A stretch of 64,000 nucleotides of DNA from the NCBI GenBank assembly GCA_963691815.1, contig OY829651.1, forward strand, positions 31,321,004 through 31,385,003. The letters run 5' to 3'. The position numbers and the translations under genes are program-made. The notes under the pieces were generated by a model. That model saw only the letters and a list, made by a program, of their open reading frames with translations, was not told the origin of the DNA and searched no databases. Positions 1 through 11,339 of the stretch are shown one piece after another (the first letter of the stretch is position 1; every line of letters starts with the position of its first letter). This DNA comes from Echiichthys vipera (taxonomy: Eukaryota > Chordata > Actinopteri > Perciformes > Trachinidae).

Positions 1-714
1 TCACATACAGAAGTACGCTGATGACACAGCCATCGTTGGATGGATCAGGAGCGAAACAGAGGAGGAGTATCGCAGTTTGGTGGGGGACTTTGCTCTCTGG
101 TGCCACACTAACCACCTACAACTCAACATTTCAAGAAGAAGGAGCTGGTTATTGATTTTGGGAGGTCAAGACCAAGACCGCGACCAATCCTGCCAGAGGG
201 AGCTGAGGTGGAGGCGGTGTACTCAAATACCGCAGGCTGTGGCTGGACAATAAACTGGACTGGACAACAAGCACCAGCCACTTGTACAGGAAGACACAAA
301 GCAGGTTGTTCTTACTGAGGAGACTGCGGTCCTTCAACATCTGCAGCAGACTGCTGTGGATGTTTCATCAGTCTGTGGTCACCAGTGTCCCCTTCTACAC
401 TCCGGTGTGCTGGGGGGGGGGGGGGGGGGGGCAGCATATCCAAGAAGGACACCTCCAGACTGGATAAACTGATCAGGCAGGCCGGCTCTGTGGTCGGCAT
501 TAAACTGGACTCGCTGGTGACAGGGTCAGAGAGCAAGACACTGGACCAATTGCTGGACATTATGATCAATGCCAGCCACCACCTGCACACCGTCATCAGC
601 AGCCAGAGGAGCCTGTTCAGTGGAAGGCTGCTCCTGCCCAAGTGTAGGACAGTCTCAAGAACTGCTTTGTCCCTCAGGCCATCATCCTCTACAACTCCTC
701 ACTCGGGGGGATGA
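1..714 (+). pseudogene. L2/CR1-like LINE reverse transcriptase, 3' part, frameshifted
   Basis: This is the C-terminal part of a non-LTR retrotransposon reverse transcriptase, the enzyme that copies the element RNA at its target. The catalytic motif YADD is at positions 17-28, followed by the usual downstream block (WC..NHLQLNIS, then KKELVIDFG). Later blocks LYRKTQSRLFLLRRLRSF (about 277-336) and RLDKLIRQAGSVVG (about 457-498) are also characteristic. The reading frame shifts near 136-140, near 222 and in the G run at 411-430, so no full protein can be made. The element enters from the left edge of the window, so its 5' length is unknown. Assignment to the L2/CR1 group rests on recalled family motifs, and a Rex1-type relative is possible. 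Confidence 0.8.
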
Positions 715-1165
715 GGAAATAAAGAGGACAGAAGGGAAGGAGTGGGAGCCCCTCATTGTGCAATTAATAATCTACGCTTACAGACCTGGACACTTGTCTT
801 CTTTTTTGTACAATAACTGTATCCACCACTTAAGTGCAATAATTTAATCTTACTGCTCTTTTCTGTCATATACAGTCAAAAATATTTTATCTTATACATT
901 TCCTCCACATTTAACTTATATGATTTCATTTTCCTTGAATTTTAATTTACCTGTTTTCTTACATCTACTTTATATACAGTATATTTAACTAAGAGATTAT
1001 TGTTTACTGTTTTTTTAAGCTTTCTGTATTTATTTAGCTAAGAGTTTATTGAATATCTTATACTTTATTTTTTTTTATACCTCCCTTGTGTTTTTGTTAG
1101 CTGCTGGCAAATCAATTTCCTTGCAGGAGTCATCCGAAAGGGATCAATAAAGAGAAGTCTAAATG
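715..1165 (+). repeat. LINE 3' UTR and tail
   Basis: AT-rich sequence follows the reverse transcriptase remnant and ends in TGCAGGAGTC...GGGATCAATAAAGAG. Near-complementary versions of this ending (CTTTATT.ATCCC..) recur in antisense at 58.5, 60.2 and 61.0 kb, so I take it as the 3' tail of this LINE type. No separate gene is seen. Confidence 0.5.
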
Positions 1166-2324
1166 ACCAGAATAAACAGGGTAGAGATGCTCTTTTATAA
1201 TTTTTTAATTTAATTTATATTTAATTTTTTTATTACTAATTGGTGCTCACACTTACCTGAGAGTGTGGCGCATATCATTCCTAGATCTACTCGCCAAACC
1301 GAAAATCTACCAGCATTTAGCGCTTGACAGGTGTTAATTGTGGACCCTAGTTTGGTTTATCACAGTCCACAAAAAGCAGGATCATTTATCAGAGTCATCA
1401 CCCTTCTGTGTTCTCTGCTGGCTGGAAACTGCAGAAGTTCGAACTTAAATCAATGCAACAAGAACCTGATCCAAAAAAACATGAAGTAACAGCATATTTG
1501 TAAACAGTAATAAGGTACCTTCACCTTTAAAGGAGTAGCATCACCAACATTTGTCCTGACTTCCACAGAGGCCTGAGCTCGACATAGCTCTCTACATTAT
1601 TTAGGAGTTGAGATTGCCCCGGAAAAGATATACATAAGTAATGCATGAAAACCATTTTCAGCCATCTGTTTTCTGACACAGAACATATTTACTTGTTTTT
1701 TACACTGAGAGCATTTGGACTCGGCTGCAGCTAAATACAAATTAAAAGCTGTGACATATTCTGCTTATGTAGATGACCTCTGATCAGTTATTTCATTGTC
1801 TCTCTTGTCTGTGTGTGTGTGTGTGTGTGAGTGCGCAGGGATAGAGTTTGGATTGTGGGTGTGCTGACCTTACATGCACAAATTAAAGGTTGTTTTTTCA
1901 ACCTGTCGCTGTTACTGTGTGTTTTAACTGTACTGCTTGTTCTCTGACAACAACTGTGCTGTTGTATTTCTCAGATTGGTTCATGGTTGCTCCAGTTGTT
2001 TTTCCATTCATCCATCCTTTTAAAGCACTATTTATGGGTCCAAGCCTCATATTTCTACAATGCTGCAGTGGTGTGTTCTCCATTATGTGAACAGATCTAA
2101 GTAAAAAAAAAAAAAAACCTGAAGAAATTGTCACATGACCACTTCCCTATTGATGAAAAGGTGTCTCCCTGAAGAAAGAAGTGATTGTAAAAGGTTCACA
2201 GGTTCGGCCATTGTAGTGTGTTTTGTTCTACGGAGCGTTTGACCGGAAAGACTATTTTGAAAGGGTGTTGCAACAGAATAGGGCTTGGCATGGCTGTCAG
2301 CCATTAAACAAGGAATTCCTAATT
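1166..2324. other. No gene seen
   Basis: AT-rich non-coding DNA. It holds a short (GT)n run at about 1808-1828 and an A run at about 2103-2117. Open frames here are short and lack recognisable motifs. Confidence 0.5.
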
Positions 2325-2754
2325 CACATGAAGTTGGAACATTTTGTAAATGTAATTAAAAAACGGAATACAATGATTTGCAAATCCTTTTCAACCTATA
2401 TTCAATTTAACACACTACAAAGACAAGATATTTAATGTTCACACTGATAAACTTTTTTGTTTTTATGCAAATATTCACTCATTTTGCTTGTGAACAACTG
2501 AGTCTTTCAGGGGCTCTCCTTTTATACCCCACCATGACACTCACCTGTTTCCAACGAACCTGTTCATCTGTGGAAGGTTCCAAACAGGTGTTTTTGGAGC
2601 ATTCTTCAACTTTCCCAGTCTTTTGTTGCCCCTATCTCAGCATTTTTTGGAACATGTTGCAGGCATTCAATTAAAAGAGTGGAAATTTGCAAAAAAAAAC
2701 CAATACAGTTTATCAGGTTGAACATAAAATGTATTTTCTTTGTAGTGTAATTGA
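2325..2754. mobile_element. Non-autonomous DNA element (MITE) with ~85 bp inverted ends
   Basis: The left segment 2402-2486 (ACACTACAAAGACAAGATAT and onward through GATAAACTTT...ATTCACTC) is matched in inverse complement by 2668-2754 (...ACTGTATTGG...TACACTACAAAG). The inner part contains the ACCTGTTTCC/AGGTG stretch that I recall from a very common teleost repeat. There is no coding capacity. The left end may extend to about 2325, since the GATTTGCAAATCC stretch belongs to the same recalled family. I cannot assign a superfamily with confidence. Confidence 0.65.
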
Positions 2755-2784
2755 TTAAATATAATAATATTAAGCATTCATTCT

Positions 2785-3135
2785 TGATTTATTCTGAAGT
2801 TATTTTATTGTCCATAATTTGATAGAATATTTTATTGTTATCCGCTGTGGCTTTACCACTGTACTAGCATGTTTTTTGTTTTTTTTAAATAACCAAGGCA
2901 CTTCAACAAAAACCTTTATTTTGTGAAAAAAGCAGTGTGCAAAACTATGAAACATGAAACAGTGAAATGTCCAGCCCAGAGTCCAGATCTAAACCTTGTA
3001 GTGAATCTCTGGAAAATTCTTGGCAACAAAGTAATGTAAGAAACCCACTGCAGTTACTGAACTGCGGAAGAGGCTGAAGAAGAATGGACCAAGATCAAAC
3101 CAGAGCAGTGTGAGAAACTAGTAATGTCCTGTGGG
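2785..3135 (+). mobile_element. Tc1-like element, internal deletion derivative
   Basis: The left 170 bp (ATTTGATAGAATAT...ACTGTACTAGCATG...AAAACCTTTATTTTG) match another terminal copy at 53.95-54.1 kb. They also match the inverse complement of the end of the Tc1-like relic at 44.06-44.19 kb. This end is joined directly to a stretch encoding the last part of a Tc1 transposase (2960-3115, including AQSPDLNP), where E of the DDE triad has become V. The middle of the gene is missing, so it cannot code for an enzyme. The joint of a terminal repeat to the C-terminal coding part suggests internal deletion. Confidence 0.7.
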
Positions 3136-3299
3136 TAGTAATGTCCAAATGTAGCTTCATGGAGCATTATTTGTATTTGTTGAGTCCACTAGATAGAGCT
3201 CTTGTTTTAAAGAAAAGGGCTCAAAGAATGGGGATTCAGTGTGTTCTCAACCCTTTGTTGAACAGAGAGCTCCAACTATTGGACTGTAAAATCATTGCA

Positions 3300-3300
<1 letters not shown>

Positions 3301-3358
<58 letters not shown>

Positions 3359-3410
3359 TGTGTGTGTGTGTGTGTGTGTGCGTGTGTGTGTGTATGTGTG
3401 TGTGCGTGTG

Positions 3411-3441
<31 letters not shown>

Positions 3442-3462
3442 GTGTGTGTATGTGTGTGTGTC
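3301..3462. repeat. (TG)n / (TCTG)n compound microsatellite
   Basis: More than 100 bp of TG dinucleotides with scattered C/A interruptions are followed by about seven TCTG units and more TG. Reading frames through it encode only CV/HT repeats. Confidence 0.95.
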
Positions 3463-5947
3463 CGAACAGTAGATAGAAACTGCCTGATTCTATCCCTGAA
3501 GGCCTATTAGTGATCTCATTAGGCACACACACAATGCATCTACTCCTTCAATTCATCAGCAGAATGGAAGCAATAGGTAGAAAATTGAGCATTTGCATTT
3601 TTCCAGCTGTTGGTTAAATCTGGTTATGGCTCCTCTCCATGCTTGACCAGTACCAATAAGAGACACAGCTTTGCATCTGTTTCTGCGCTCAGTCTGGGTC
3701 CCAATCTTTGTTCACTTCCTCTGCCCTTTTCACAGGGCTTCAGAATCAAAGGCCATACGGCTGAATGCACCCATCAGATGCTCGCAGATCCCTGAGTGTT
3801 GGTGAAAAGTGCACATCCCAGTGACGGAAATGAGATCCGACAGCATGAGGCCACATGGTCTGATGTGTGAATTAGAGGCTCGTGCATTTCACAAGATTAA
3901 AACAGCTCATTCTCATAAGAACTGTCAGCCATTGTTTACATGATCCCCCAACAACACACATACAAACACACAAAGGTGTCTGGTCTAATCGAAAGCCATT
4001 CCACTCAAAAATGGATCATCAGCCAACCAACACAGATTAATGATCTTTTTCAGGGATATTAGAAAATGCACGTTGGGGATCCATGGAGTTTAAAAAAATA
4101 ATAATAATCATATCCCGTTTTAAATCCTTTATGAAAATAGCACTGATTTAGTGGCATCTAGAGCTGAGTTTGAAGATTTGAAGCAACTGAAACTGCTCTT
4201 GTGTGCCAAACATGCTCTCAAATGTTAATGACCCTCTCAAGAGTCAGTGTTTGTCAGCGTTCTTGGGCTACTGTAGAACATGGCAGTGCAACAGATTGCT
4301 ACTTTAGTTTCGGTCATGTGATGCCCTCTGGTCCAAAAACATTTTATCCCACTTACTTACTGTACATGGGGAAAAACATGTCTCCAATTATGTGGATACA
4401 ATATTTTGAGCGTGACAACCCCCGTGAAAAGATTCATGTTAATATCAGAATCTGATCTATTTCTATTTTGTTATCCAGCATCTGTATCCTTTTATGGTAG
4501 AAGGCAGCTGGGATGAAGCATTTTATGAAATCCTGCCCGTGGGTTTTGCCTCTGTGGTACGGTGATAAAAGCACAACACTCACCATCAACAATCAGTGTC
4601 GAGTCCATCTGTTCCCACAGATTGGCTTTTTTTGTCTCTTCGTTGTAATAGTTTCCTGTACAAGAGCACCTGTGCTGACATTAGTGCCTTTCTGAAAAGT
4701 TAAGACCAGGGGTATTTGCTTCAACCACCATACAGTTCAGCCTGCATGCATCAAGTCAAGCCAGGTTTTGGTTCAATGTAGTCACAAAGTCTATCTGAAG
4801 TGGCAATTAATGAGATAAGAGCACATCATAAGAACCTGCCATTGTAACTGTTTTTGTAAGAATACATTTGTGTATCATGTGAATTCAATTTATTTCAAAA
4901 TACTACTGTTAGACATTTCTGTAATTTCTACAGTTATTTACCACATACCATACAGTAAAATACTACAAATTGACTATGCTGTAAATAACTGTAGTTTCCA
5001 TTGCATTATGGGAATGTTTGACGTCACACATTGTATACAGAGAGTTAGTTTGTCAGAGTTTTTGAAAATGATGTTCATTACTGTATTCAACAAAAACAAA
5101 GCACAGTAATATACATCAATTGAAAAAAGTACAGAAACTCTCAATCTAAATTTAGCTTTTTAGTTTTCTTTAACGGACAAGCTTTGCTTCAGCGGGAACC
5201 ACCGTTAGGTCAGTTGACCTGCGGAGGATGTTCAGGGCCCACACACACATCAAACCTGTGCTGTTGTTTGGCTGGTCTCGGCTCCACTTTACTAGCATGT
5301 AACGTGTGTGGGTCATACCGGGTCATACATATTTCACTGAAAAGTTTTCAGTGCTGAATTGACACATTTAAGGGCTTAAATTGAAGGCTGTGCGGGGAAA
5401 AGAAAGGCCTGCACACACCGTGGCAAGACTGGCTCCACCCCACCAACCTGAACCGAAGATAGCTTTTTTAAACTGGCTGAGCAGCTAACATTAACTGTTA
5501 CTTACCAATATAGCGTTAACGTTAATTAACTGTTAGTGTCATGGTTGTCCAGTTCGTTTCATGTGCACTGTGATTTAACATTTCTCCCTCAAAAAAGCAG
5601 TTCACTTTACGTTAGTTAGCGGTAATTTTTTTTGAAAGTTAACCGAATTGACGTTTCATTTTAAAATTGATAGCATTTATTGTTTCAAAGCTAAGCATTC
5701 ACCATTGTCTACACGAAACCGTTTTAGTCATAAGCAGATTAAGTTAATTTAATGTACAATGTACAACAACAAGGCGGTACTACGTTAGCTAACTTTAGTA
5801 AGTACCTGTAGTTTAATAACCTCTTTTCACATTAACAACAGACATTGACAAATTATTGGGAAAATAATGAAGATTAACGTTAAGTTGTCTTGAAACATGG
5901 ATGTTAATATGCCGTTTTTTAAAGCTGTTGTTGGATATTCACCTTTT
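3463..5947. other. No gene seen (about 2.5 kb)
   Basis: Intergenic AT-rich DNA. The stretch 4860-5110 (CTACAGTTATTTACC..., CATTGCATTATGGGAATG) resembles a dispersed teleost repeat from memory, but I found no second copy in the window. No open frame has a recognisable domain. Confidence 0.45.
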
Positions 5948-5949
5948 TA

Positions 5950-7545
5950 CACTATCATTCAAAAGTTTGGGGTCACTTAGAAATTTCCTTATTTTTGAAA
6001 GAAAAGCACTGTTTTTTTTAAACAGTGCTTTAAACTAATCTAAGTTTAAACTAATCTATACATTGCTAATGTGGTAAATGACTATTCTAGATGCAAATGT
6101 CTGTTTTTTGGTGCGATATCTACATAGGTGTATAGAGGCCCATTTCCAGCAACTATCACTCCAGTGTTCTAATGGTACAATGTGTTTGCTCATTGGGTCA
6201 GAAGGCTAACGGATGATTAGAAAACCCTTGTGCAATTATGTTAGCACAGCTGAAAACAGTTTAGCTGGTTAGAGAAGCTATAAAACTGACCTTCCTTTGG
6301 GCTAGTTGAGTATCTGGAGCATCACATTTGTGGGGACGATTAAACGCTCAAAATGGCCAGAAAAAGAGAACTTTCATGTGAAACTCGACAATCTATTCTT
6401 ATTCTTAGAAATGAAGGCTATTCCATACGAGAAATTGCCAAGAAACTGAAGATTTCCTACAACGGTGTGTACTACTCCCTTCAGAGAACAGCACAAACAG
6501 GCTCTAACCAGAGTAGAAAGAGAAGTGGGAGGCCCCGCTGCACAACTCAGCAAGAAGATAAGTACATTAGAGTCTCTAGTTTGAGAAATAGACGCCTCAC
6601 AGGTCCTCAACTGGCAGCTTCATTAAATAGTACCCGCAAAACGCCAGTGTCAACATCTACAGTGAAGAGGCGACTCCGGGATGCTGGCCGGAGAGTGGCA
6701 AAGAAAAAGCCATATCTGAGACTGGCCAATAAAAGAAAAAGATTAATATGGGCAAAAGAACACAGACATTGGACAGAGGAAGATTGGAAAAAAGTGTTAT
6801 GGACGGACGAATCGAAGTTTGAGGTGTTTGGATCACACAGAAGAACATTTGTGAGACGCAGAACAACCGAAAAGATGCTGGAAGAGTGCCTGACGCCATC
6901 TGTCAAGCATGGTGAGTGTAACGTGATGGTCTGAGGTTGCTTTGGTGCTGGTAAGGTGGGAGATTTGTTAAAGGGATTCTGAATAAGGAAGGCTATCACT
7001 CCATTTTGCAACGCCATGCCATACCCTGTGGACAGCGCTTGATTGGAGCCAATTTCATCCTAGAACAGGACAATGACCCAAAGCACACCTCCAAGTTGTG
7101 CAAGAACTATTTAGAGAAGAAGCAGGCAGCTGGTATTCTATCTGTAATGGAGTGGCCAGCGCATTCACCAGATCTAAACCCCATTGAGCTGTTGTGGGAG
7201 CAGCTTGACCGTATGGTACGCAAGAAGTGCCCATCCAGCCAATCCAACTTGTGAGAGGGGCTTCTAGAAGCATGGGGTGAAATTTCTCCTGATTACCTCA
7301 ACAAATTAACAGCTAGAATGCCCGAGGTCTGCAATGCTGTAATTGCTGCAAATGGAGGATTCTTTGACGAAAGCAAAGTTTGAAGGAAAAAAAATATTAT
7401 TTCAAATAAAAATCATTATTTCTAACCTTGTCAATGTCTTGACTATATTTTCTTTTCATTTTACAACTCATGGTGGTAAATAAGTGTGACTTTTCATGGA
7501 AAACACAAAATTTTCTGGGTGACCCCAAACTTTTGAACGGTAGTG
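5950..7545 (+). mobile_element. Tc1 transposon, complete length, inactive
   Basis: Both ends read CACTA..NTTCAAAAGTTTGGGGTCA in inverted orientation (5950-5976 and 7519-7545). The element is flanked by TA on each side (5948-5949 and 7546-7547), the Tc1/mariner target duplication. At about 1.6 kb it has normal Tc1 length, and it holds one transposase gene, now broken. Nothing else is inserted in it, so it is moderately young compared with the hAT relics. Confidence 0.95.
6353..7383 (+). pseudogene. Tc1 transposase, broken
   Basis: It encoded a Tc1/mariner transposase (cut-and-paste DDE enzyme, nuclear). The start MARKRELSCETRQSI is intact. An N-terminal paired-like HTH (CETRQ...YSIREIAKKL) leads into a second HTH with an RK-rich linker. 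The first catalytic Asp lies in WTDESKF (about 6803-6823). The second is in EQDNDPKHT (about 7063-7089) and the Glu is in NPIELLW (about 7178-7198), so the DD34E triad is still visible. Breaks: a TGA replaces the Trp codon expected at 6932, a small deletion with frameshift lies near 6970, and another TGA is at 7252. The last frame ends at 7383. The gene is dead but young enough that nearly all motifs survive. Confidence 0.92.
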
Positions 7546-7616
7546 TAGGTGATAGTAATGTTATGCCATTACATCAGTTGTCTTAAATGGTGAGCAGTGG
7601 AATGAAACAGCGAAAA

Positions 7617-7972
7617 CTCCATCCTTCAATCCTCTTCAACCGCTTGTCCCTATCGATGTCGCGGGGGAGCTGGAGCCGATCCCAGCTGACATCGGGCGTG
7701 AGGCGGGGTCCACCCTGGACAGGACGCCAGTCTATCACAGGACACAGAAACAAACAGAGAAAGACAACCATTCACACCTACGGGCAATTTAGAGTCATCA
7801 ATTAACCTAACAGGTGCATGTCTTTGGAAGGTGGGAGGAAGCTGGAGAACCCGGAGAGAATCCACACAGATATGGGGAGAACATGCAAACTCCACACAGA
7901 AGGGCCCCAGCCGGGATTCGAACCAGGAACCCTCTTGCTATGAGGCGACAGTGCTAACCACCACACCTTGAA
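7617..7972 (+). repeat. Dispersed teleost repeat, copy 1
   Basis: It contains the blocks GGAGCCGATCCCAGCTGACA, GGACAGGACGCCAGT, GGTGCATGTCTTTGG and AACATGCAAACTCCACACAG. Two other copies in the window (7985-8180 inverted, 34125-34395) share the same order of blocks. It is familiar as a very abundant fish repeat, but I cannot name its class. No coding capacity. Confidence 0.75.
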
Positions 7973-7984
7973 TAAGAGGATCTT

Positions 7985-8180
7985 TTAACTGGTTAGCACT
8001 GACTCTAAGTTGCCCGTAGGTGTGAATGGTTGTCTGTCTCTGTTCGTCTCTATGTGCCCTGTGATAGACTAGCGTCCTGTACAGGGTGTACTCCGCTTCA
8101 CTCCCGATGTCAGCTGGGATTGGCTCCAGCCCCCCGCGACCCAGACAGGGACAAGCAGTTGAAGATGAATGAATGAATGA
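7985..8180 (-). repeat. Dispersed teleost repeat, copy 2 (inverted)
   Basis: The inverse complement aligns with the first half of copy 1, from CTTCAACTGCTTGTCCCTG to ACCTACGGGCAACTTAGAGT. The two copies sit head-to-head-facing 12 bp apart at their inner limits, so about 190 bp could pair in a hairpin. The GAATGAATGAATG run at its outer end is a short tail-like microsatellite. Confidence 0.7.
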
Positions 8181-8886
8181 ACAATGAAGGTGCTTTAAGA
8201 TCAGAGAGAACCAGGAAAACATAGTTCAAAGAAAACTTTGATTATGTTGCACCTACTCAGATGTACCTTGGAACAGATAACAGTGGTAAAGAACGCCTTT
8301 GTCAGTATGTTCCTTTAAAGGACACACTGTCTGCCTTGTTTTAGGCAGTCCACTGTGAGAGACCAGTATTCGCAATTAAAAAACAAACCTCACAGGGATG
8401 TGGTTATAAATGATGTTCATGATGGCAGAAACTTCAAAGAAAGTCATGGTACAGGAATCACCCTCTTCAGTATCAGTGATTCTGTACCAGGAGGCATTTG
8501 AGGTGGCAAACCCCCTAGGCTCTGGCAAAAAGAAATATAAAATCATGGCCATGTACATGACACTTGGGGAAATATAGCCATATAATCGAAACTTTTGATC
8601 CAACCCAACTTGTTATGCTTTGCAGAGAGCCTTGTTGCTGACCCCAGGTTTTCAGTTGGAGGATAATCTTGGTTCCCACTGTATTTTAGAACATTTCAGC
8701 TGTAGCAAGCACTTTTTTATGTACTGCTTCATTGATAGTGAGACATTTGGCAAATCACTTTCAATATTTGGCTCAAAACGAACACCTACAAAACATCATG
8801 AATGTGTCCAACAATCGACCTCTGACAATGTCCTGATAGATGGAACTAAGTCTGATTCCAGTTTCAACTGACTTTTTATGTCTCCT
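8181..8886. other. No gene seen
   Basis: No family, repeat partner or credible open frame was recognised here. Confidence 0.45.
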
Positions 8887-9061
8887 CTGCAGAGGTGTCC
8901 ACTAACTAAGACCTTACTTTAATAGATATTTTGGGTATCTATACTGTACTGGAGAAATTATTTTTCAGAAGACTTTTTACTTCTTCTCGTTACATTTTCA
9001 TGCAATTATCTCTACTTTCTACTCCTTACATTTAAAAAAATAGCCTTGTTACTAAGGATGG
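8887..9061 (+). repeat. hAT-like MITE, left arm
   Basis: It begins CAGAGGTGTCCACT and carries ...GGGTATCTATACTG... and TACTTTCTACTCCTTACATTT, which I recall from the left part of a common teleost hAT-like MITE. Its inverse-complement partner end lies at 13655-13784. Everything between the two arms could be later insertion. The pairing is an inference. Confidence 0.4.
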
Positions 9062-9360
9062 GTACCGAAACCAAGATATTAAAATACCGTTGTATTGACA
9101 GGCTCTGACGTTTTAGTTTCTGCTTAACAGTCCTCGCAATCCTACTGAACAGAGTCTGTGTCAGAGGCCAGTCCTCCTATGCAGGGGGTGGGGCGAGGAC
9201 TCACTCTCTCACATGGCTCTATGAGAGATGGTGGAGAGAACTAAGCGGTCTACAGTGAGGCTTTATTTCACCAAAACTGACGCAAATAGGTTTTGCATGT
9301 AAAGGGACACGAGCAGCCTCTCATAACATCTAAAAGGTGCAGAATATTCAGACACATAAA
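9055..9360 (+). pseudogene. hAT transposase N-terminus (BED finger) relic
   Basis: The sequence GGATGGGTACCGAAACC at 9057 resembles the terminal stretch of hAT-Ac type elements. About 170 bp later an ATG at 9230 opens VERTKRSTVRLYFTKTDAN, matching the usual start of fish BED-finger hAT transposases. The zinc-finger region that should follow is destroyed by stops and frame changes; only the TSSLS.HLK spacing hints at it. The rest of the gene is missing. Confidence 0.4.
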
Positions 9361-9561
9361 TGCACCGTTTTTGACAGCCGAACTCACAACTCTCCATAAA
9401 CCTCAGGGATGTTCAGTTATGCTAAATTCATCAATTAATTGTATTAATCAATTTCTAACAATCTCAATACGTTTGTTCTCGTAAAACACTGACCTCAAAA
9501 CTTTTCAAAACAGAATGATATTATGAATATTATGTATTTATATACATAATATACATGATAG

Positions 9562-10064
9562 TGTCAGACCTAGGCAGGAATGAGGACTCAGATGTGGAGG
9601 TACACAGGTCAAGCTGGTATTTATTTACTAAATCCAAAACGGAGGGCACTAAGTCAACAAAACACAAAAACAAAGTCACTCCGACCAGGAGGAAAAACAA
9701 GGTGAGCAAAAGAGCATTCAAAAAACAATTATTCTTATTAGGAGCAAACATGGAATTACAAAACCTGAGCGAGGATACTAAGATCTCTTGACATGAACAA
9801 GGCTCTGGAAATGGGCTGAAAACAATCGGCATAACGGACGAAATATTCTGGCCAGAAAGGCCAGGGGAAGACACGGACTATATATACACATGAAGGGAGG
9901 GGCCACAGGTGGAAACAATCAAGGATCAGAGAATGGCGTCAGACCAGTGACACAAGAGGAAGGGCAAGTGACCTGGAACAAGAGGAGAGTTACTTTTCAA
10001 AATAAAACAGGAAATTCACAAGACAAAAACCCAAAGACAGGACAGACCTCACCGCGGCGTGACA
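9562..10064 (-). mobile_element. Candidate solo LTR (TGTCA...TGACA repeat), copy 1
   Basis: About 503 bp with TGTCA/TGACA ends. The inverse strand resembles an LTR: TATATATAG (9879-9888) as a TATA-like box, then about 300 bp to the TGACA-type end. The inverse strand also aligns with the copy at 36579-37144 (GGTCACTTGCCCTTCCTC, GATTGTTTCCACCTGTG). A third copy of similar net length is split at 28877-32909. There is no coding capacity. A terminal-inverted-repeat DNA element cannot be excluded. Flanks GATAG and GATTA are not a clean duplication here. Confidence 0.45.
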
Positions 10065-10602
10065 GATTATAACATGAAATGACACACATGAGAATAACAC
10101 AGAAAAATGAATGGGTATGGTAAAAGCTATGATATGGAAATGTAATTTCTAATCATACCTTTATGAAAAAGTAAAGTTTAATATAAAATAGTCAGTGGTC
10201 ACAAGATCTGCTCAATTAAGAACCAACACAACATCTCACCAAACTCAGCTTTGTAGAGGGGTGATCCAAGAGGAAGTAGGTGTATTTCACAGCTCCAGAG
10301 CAGTCATTCAGACATGCAGAACACTGGGTCTTCTCCCAAGGTGCAGGGTTGGCAGAACCAGGTTGTCAGTGGATTCGTCAGAGGCCAAATAGTGGATGGG
10401 CTGTCCAACAGGGCGACATGCAATAGTCTCTCGATAGGATGCTTCACCATGGCAACGAATATTCAGCATCAAAGGGTCACTTTTGTTGTGAACCCTAAAT
10501 CTTCAGCTTTAAGGTAAAAAGAGTCTTTCTGGATTTTTCAGCTTCGACAGCTTTGAGTTAGGTGGATGAGAGAGTCAGTTGGTCTCTTCTTGCAAGCTCC
10601 TG
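10065..10602. other. No gene seen
   Basis: Unassigned sequence between the TG...CA repeat and the Harbinger element. No convincing open frame. Confidence 0.4.
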
Positions 10603-10879
10603 GGGCCTCATGTACTAAGATTTGCGTGGATTTCTTACTGAAACATGGCGTACGCTAGAATCCAGAAACTGTCGTACGCACAAATAAAATCAGATGTATC
10701 AAAGTGTGGGTACGCATAGATCCAAGCACTTTTCCTTTGTACATCCCAATCAATGTGGAATTGAGCGCACATGTAGAAGTGTTAAACTCCTTCCTGTCCA
10801 CGCCCTCATTTAAATATGCAAATCAATTTAAATAGGGCCTGCACCGGGGATTCCCTTTCTGCACCATCAGATTTAAACG

Positions 10880-11270
10880 ATGAGTAAAGGTAAAAAGCGC
10901 AACTTCAACGAGTCTGAGCTCGAAATTTTATTAAATGAAGTGGAGACCGAAGAGCTGTATTATTTGGTAGCTTCTTTTCAGGGATAAACACAAAGAAAAA
11001 TAAATTTGAGTGGGAGTGTGTGTGTGAGGCAGTGAACGCTGTGGAGTCGGAGCAGCGCACACCCACTGAAATAAAAAAAAAAAAGGTCCGATGTGAAGGT
11101 GGAGGTGAAGCGGAGGATTTCGGCCCACCGCCGAAGCATCACCGCAATGGGCGGGGGGACAGGAGGGGAGGAACTGACCCCCTTTGATCAGAGAGTGGCG
11201 TCTATTGTGGGGGACAGAGCTCTAAGCGGAGTTGTGGGGACCAATGAAGGCGGCACAGATTATCCTCAAG
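10880..11270 (+). pseudogene. Harbinger Myb/SANT-like protein, exon 1, frameshifted
   Basis: In Harbinger elements this protein binds the element ends and helps bring the transposase into the nucleus. The start MSKGKKRNFNESELEILLNE is the N-terminal helix of the SANT-like domain. After about 35 codons a stop and a shift in frame occur (near 10984). A second shift falls in the A run near 11081. The remainder restores family motifs: VKRRISAHRRS, GGEELTPFDQRVASI and LSGVVG..EGGTDYPQ. The exon appears to end at a GTAAAT splice donor after 11270, and a candidate acceptor TCAATAG lies at 11390-11396. The protein resembles the fish NAIF1/MSANTD group. It is not functional. Confidence 0.8.
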
Positions 11271-11339
11271 GTAAATGTGTTAAACTGAGAAATGTCTTTA
11301 TACTGGTCGTACAATAGGCTGCTCACATTACACATGCTC

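Noticed and set aside
3141..3532. Open frames of 70-110 codons through the TG repeat, on both strands
   Set aside because: They are translations of a dinucleotide microsatellite (CVCV / HTHT) without start context or homology.
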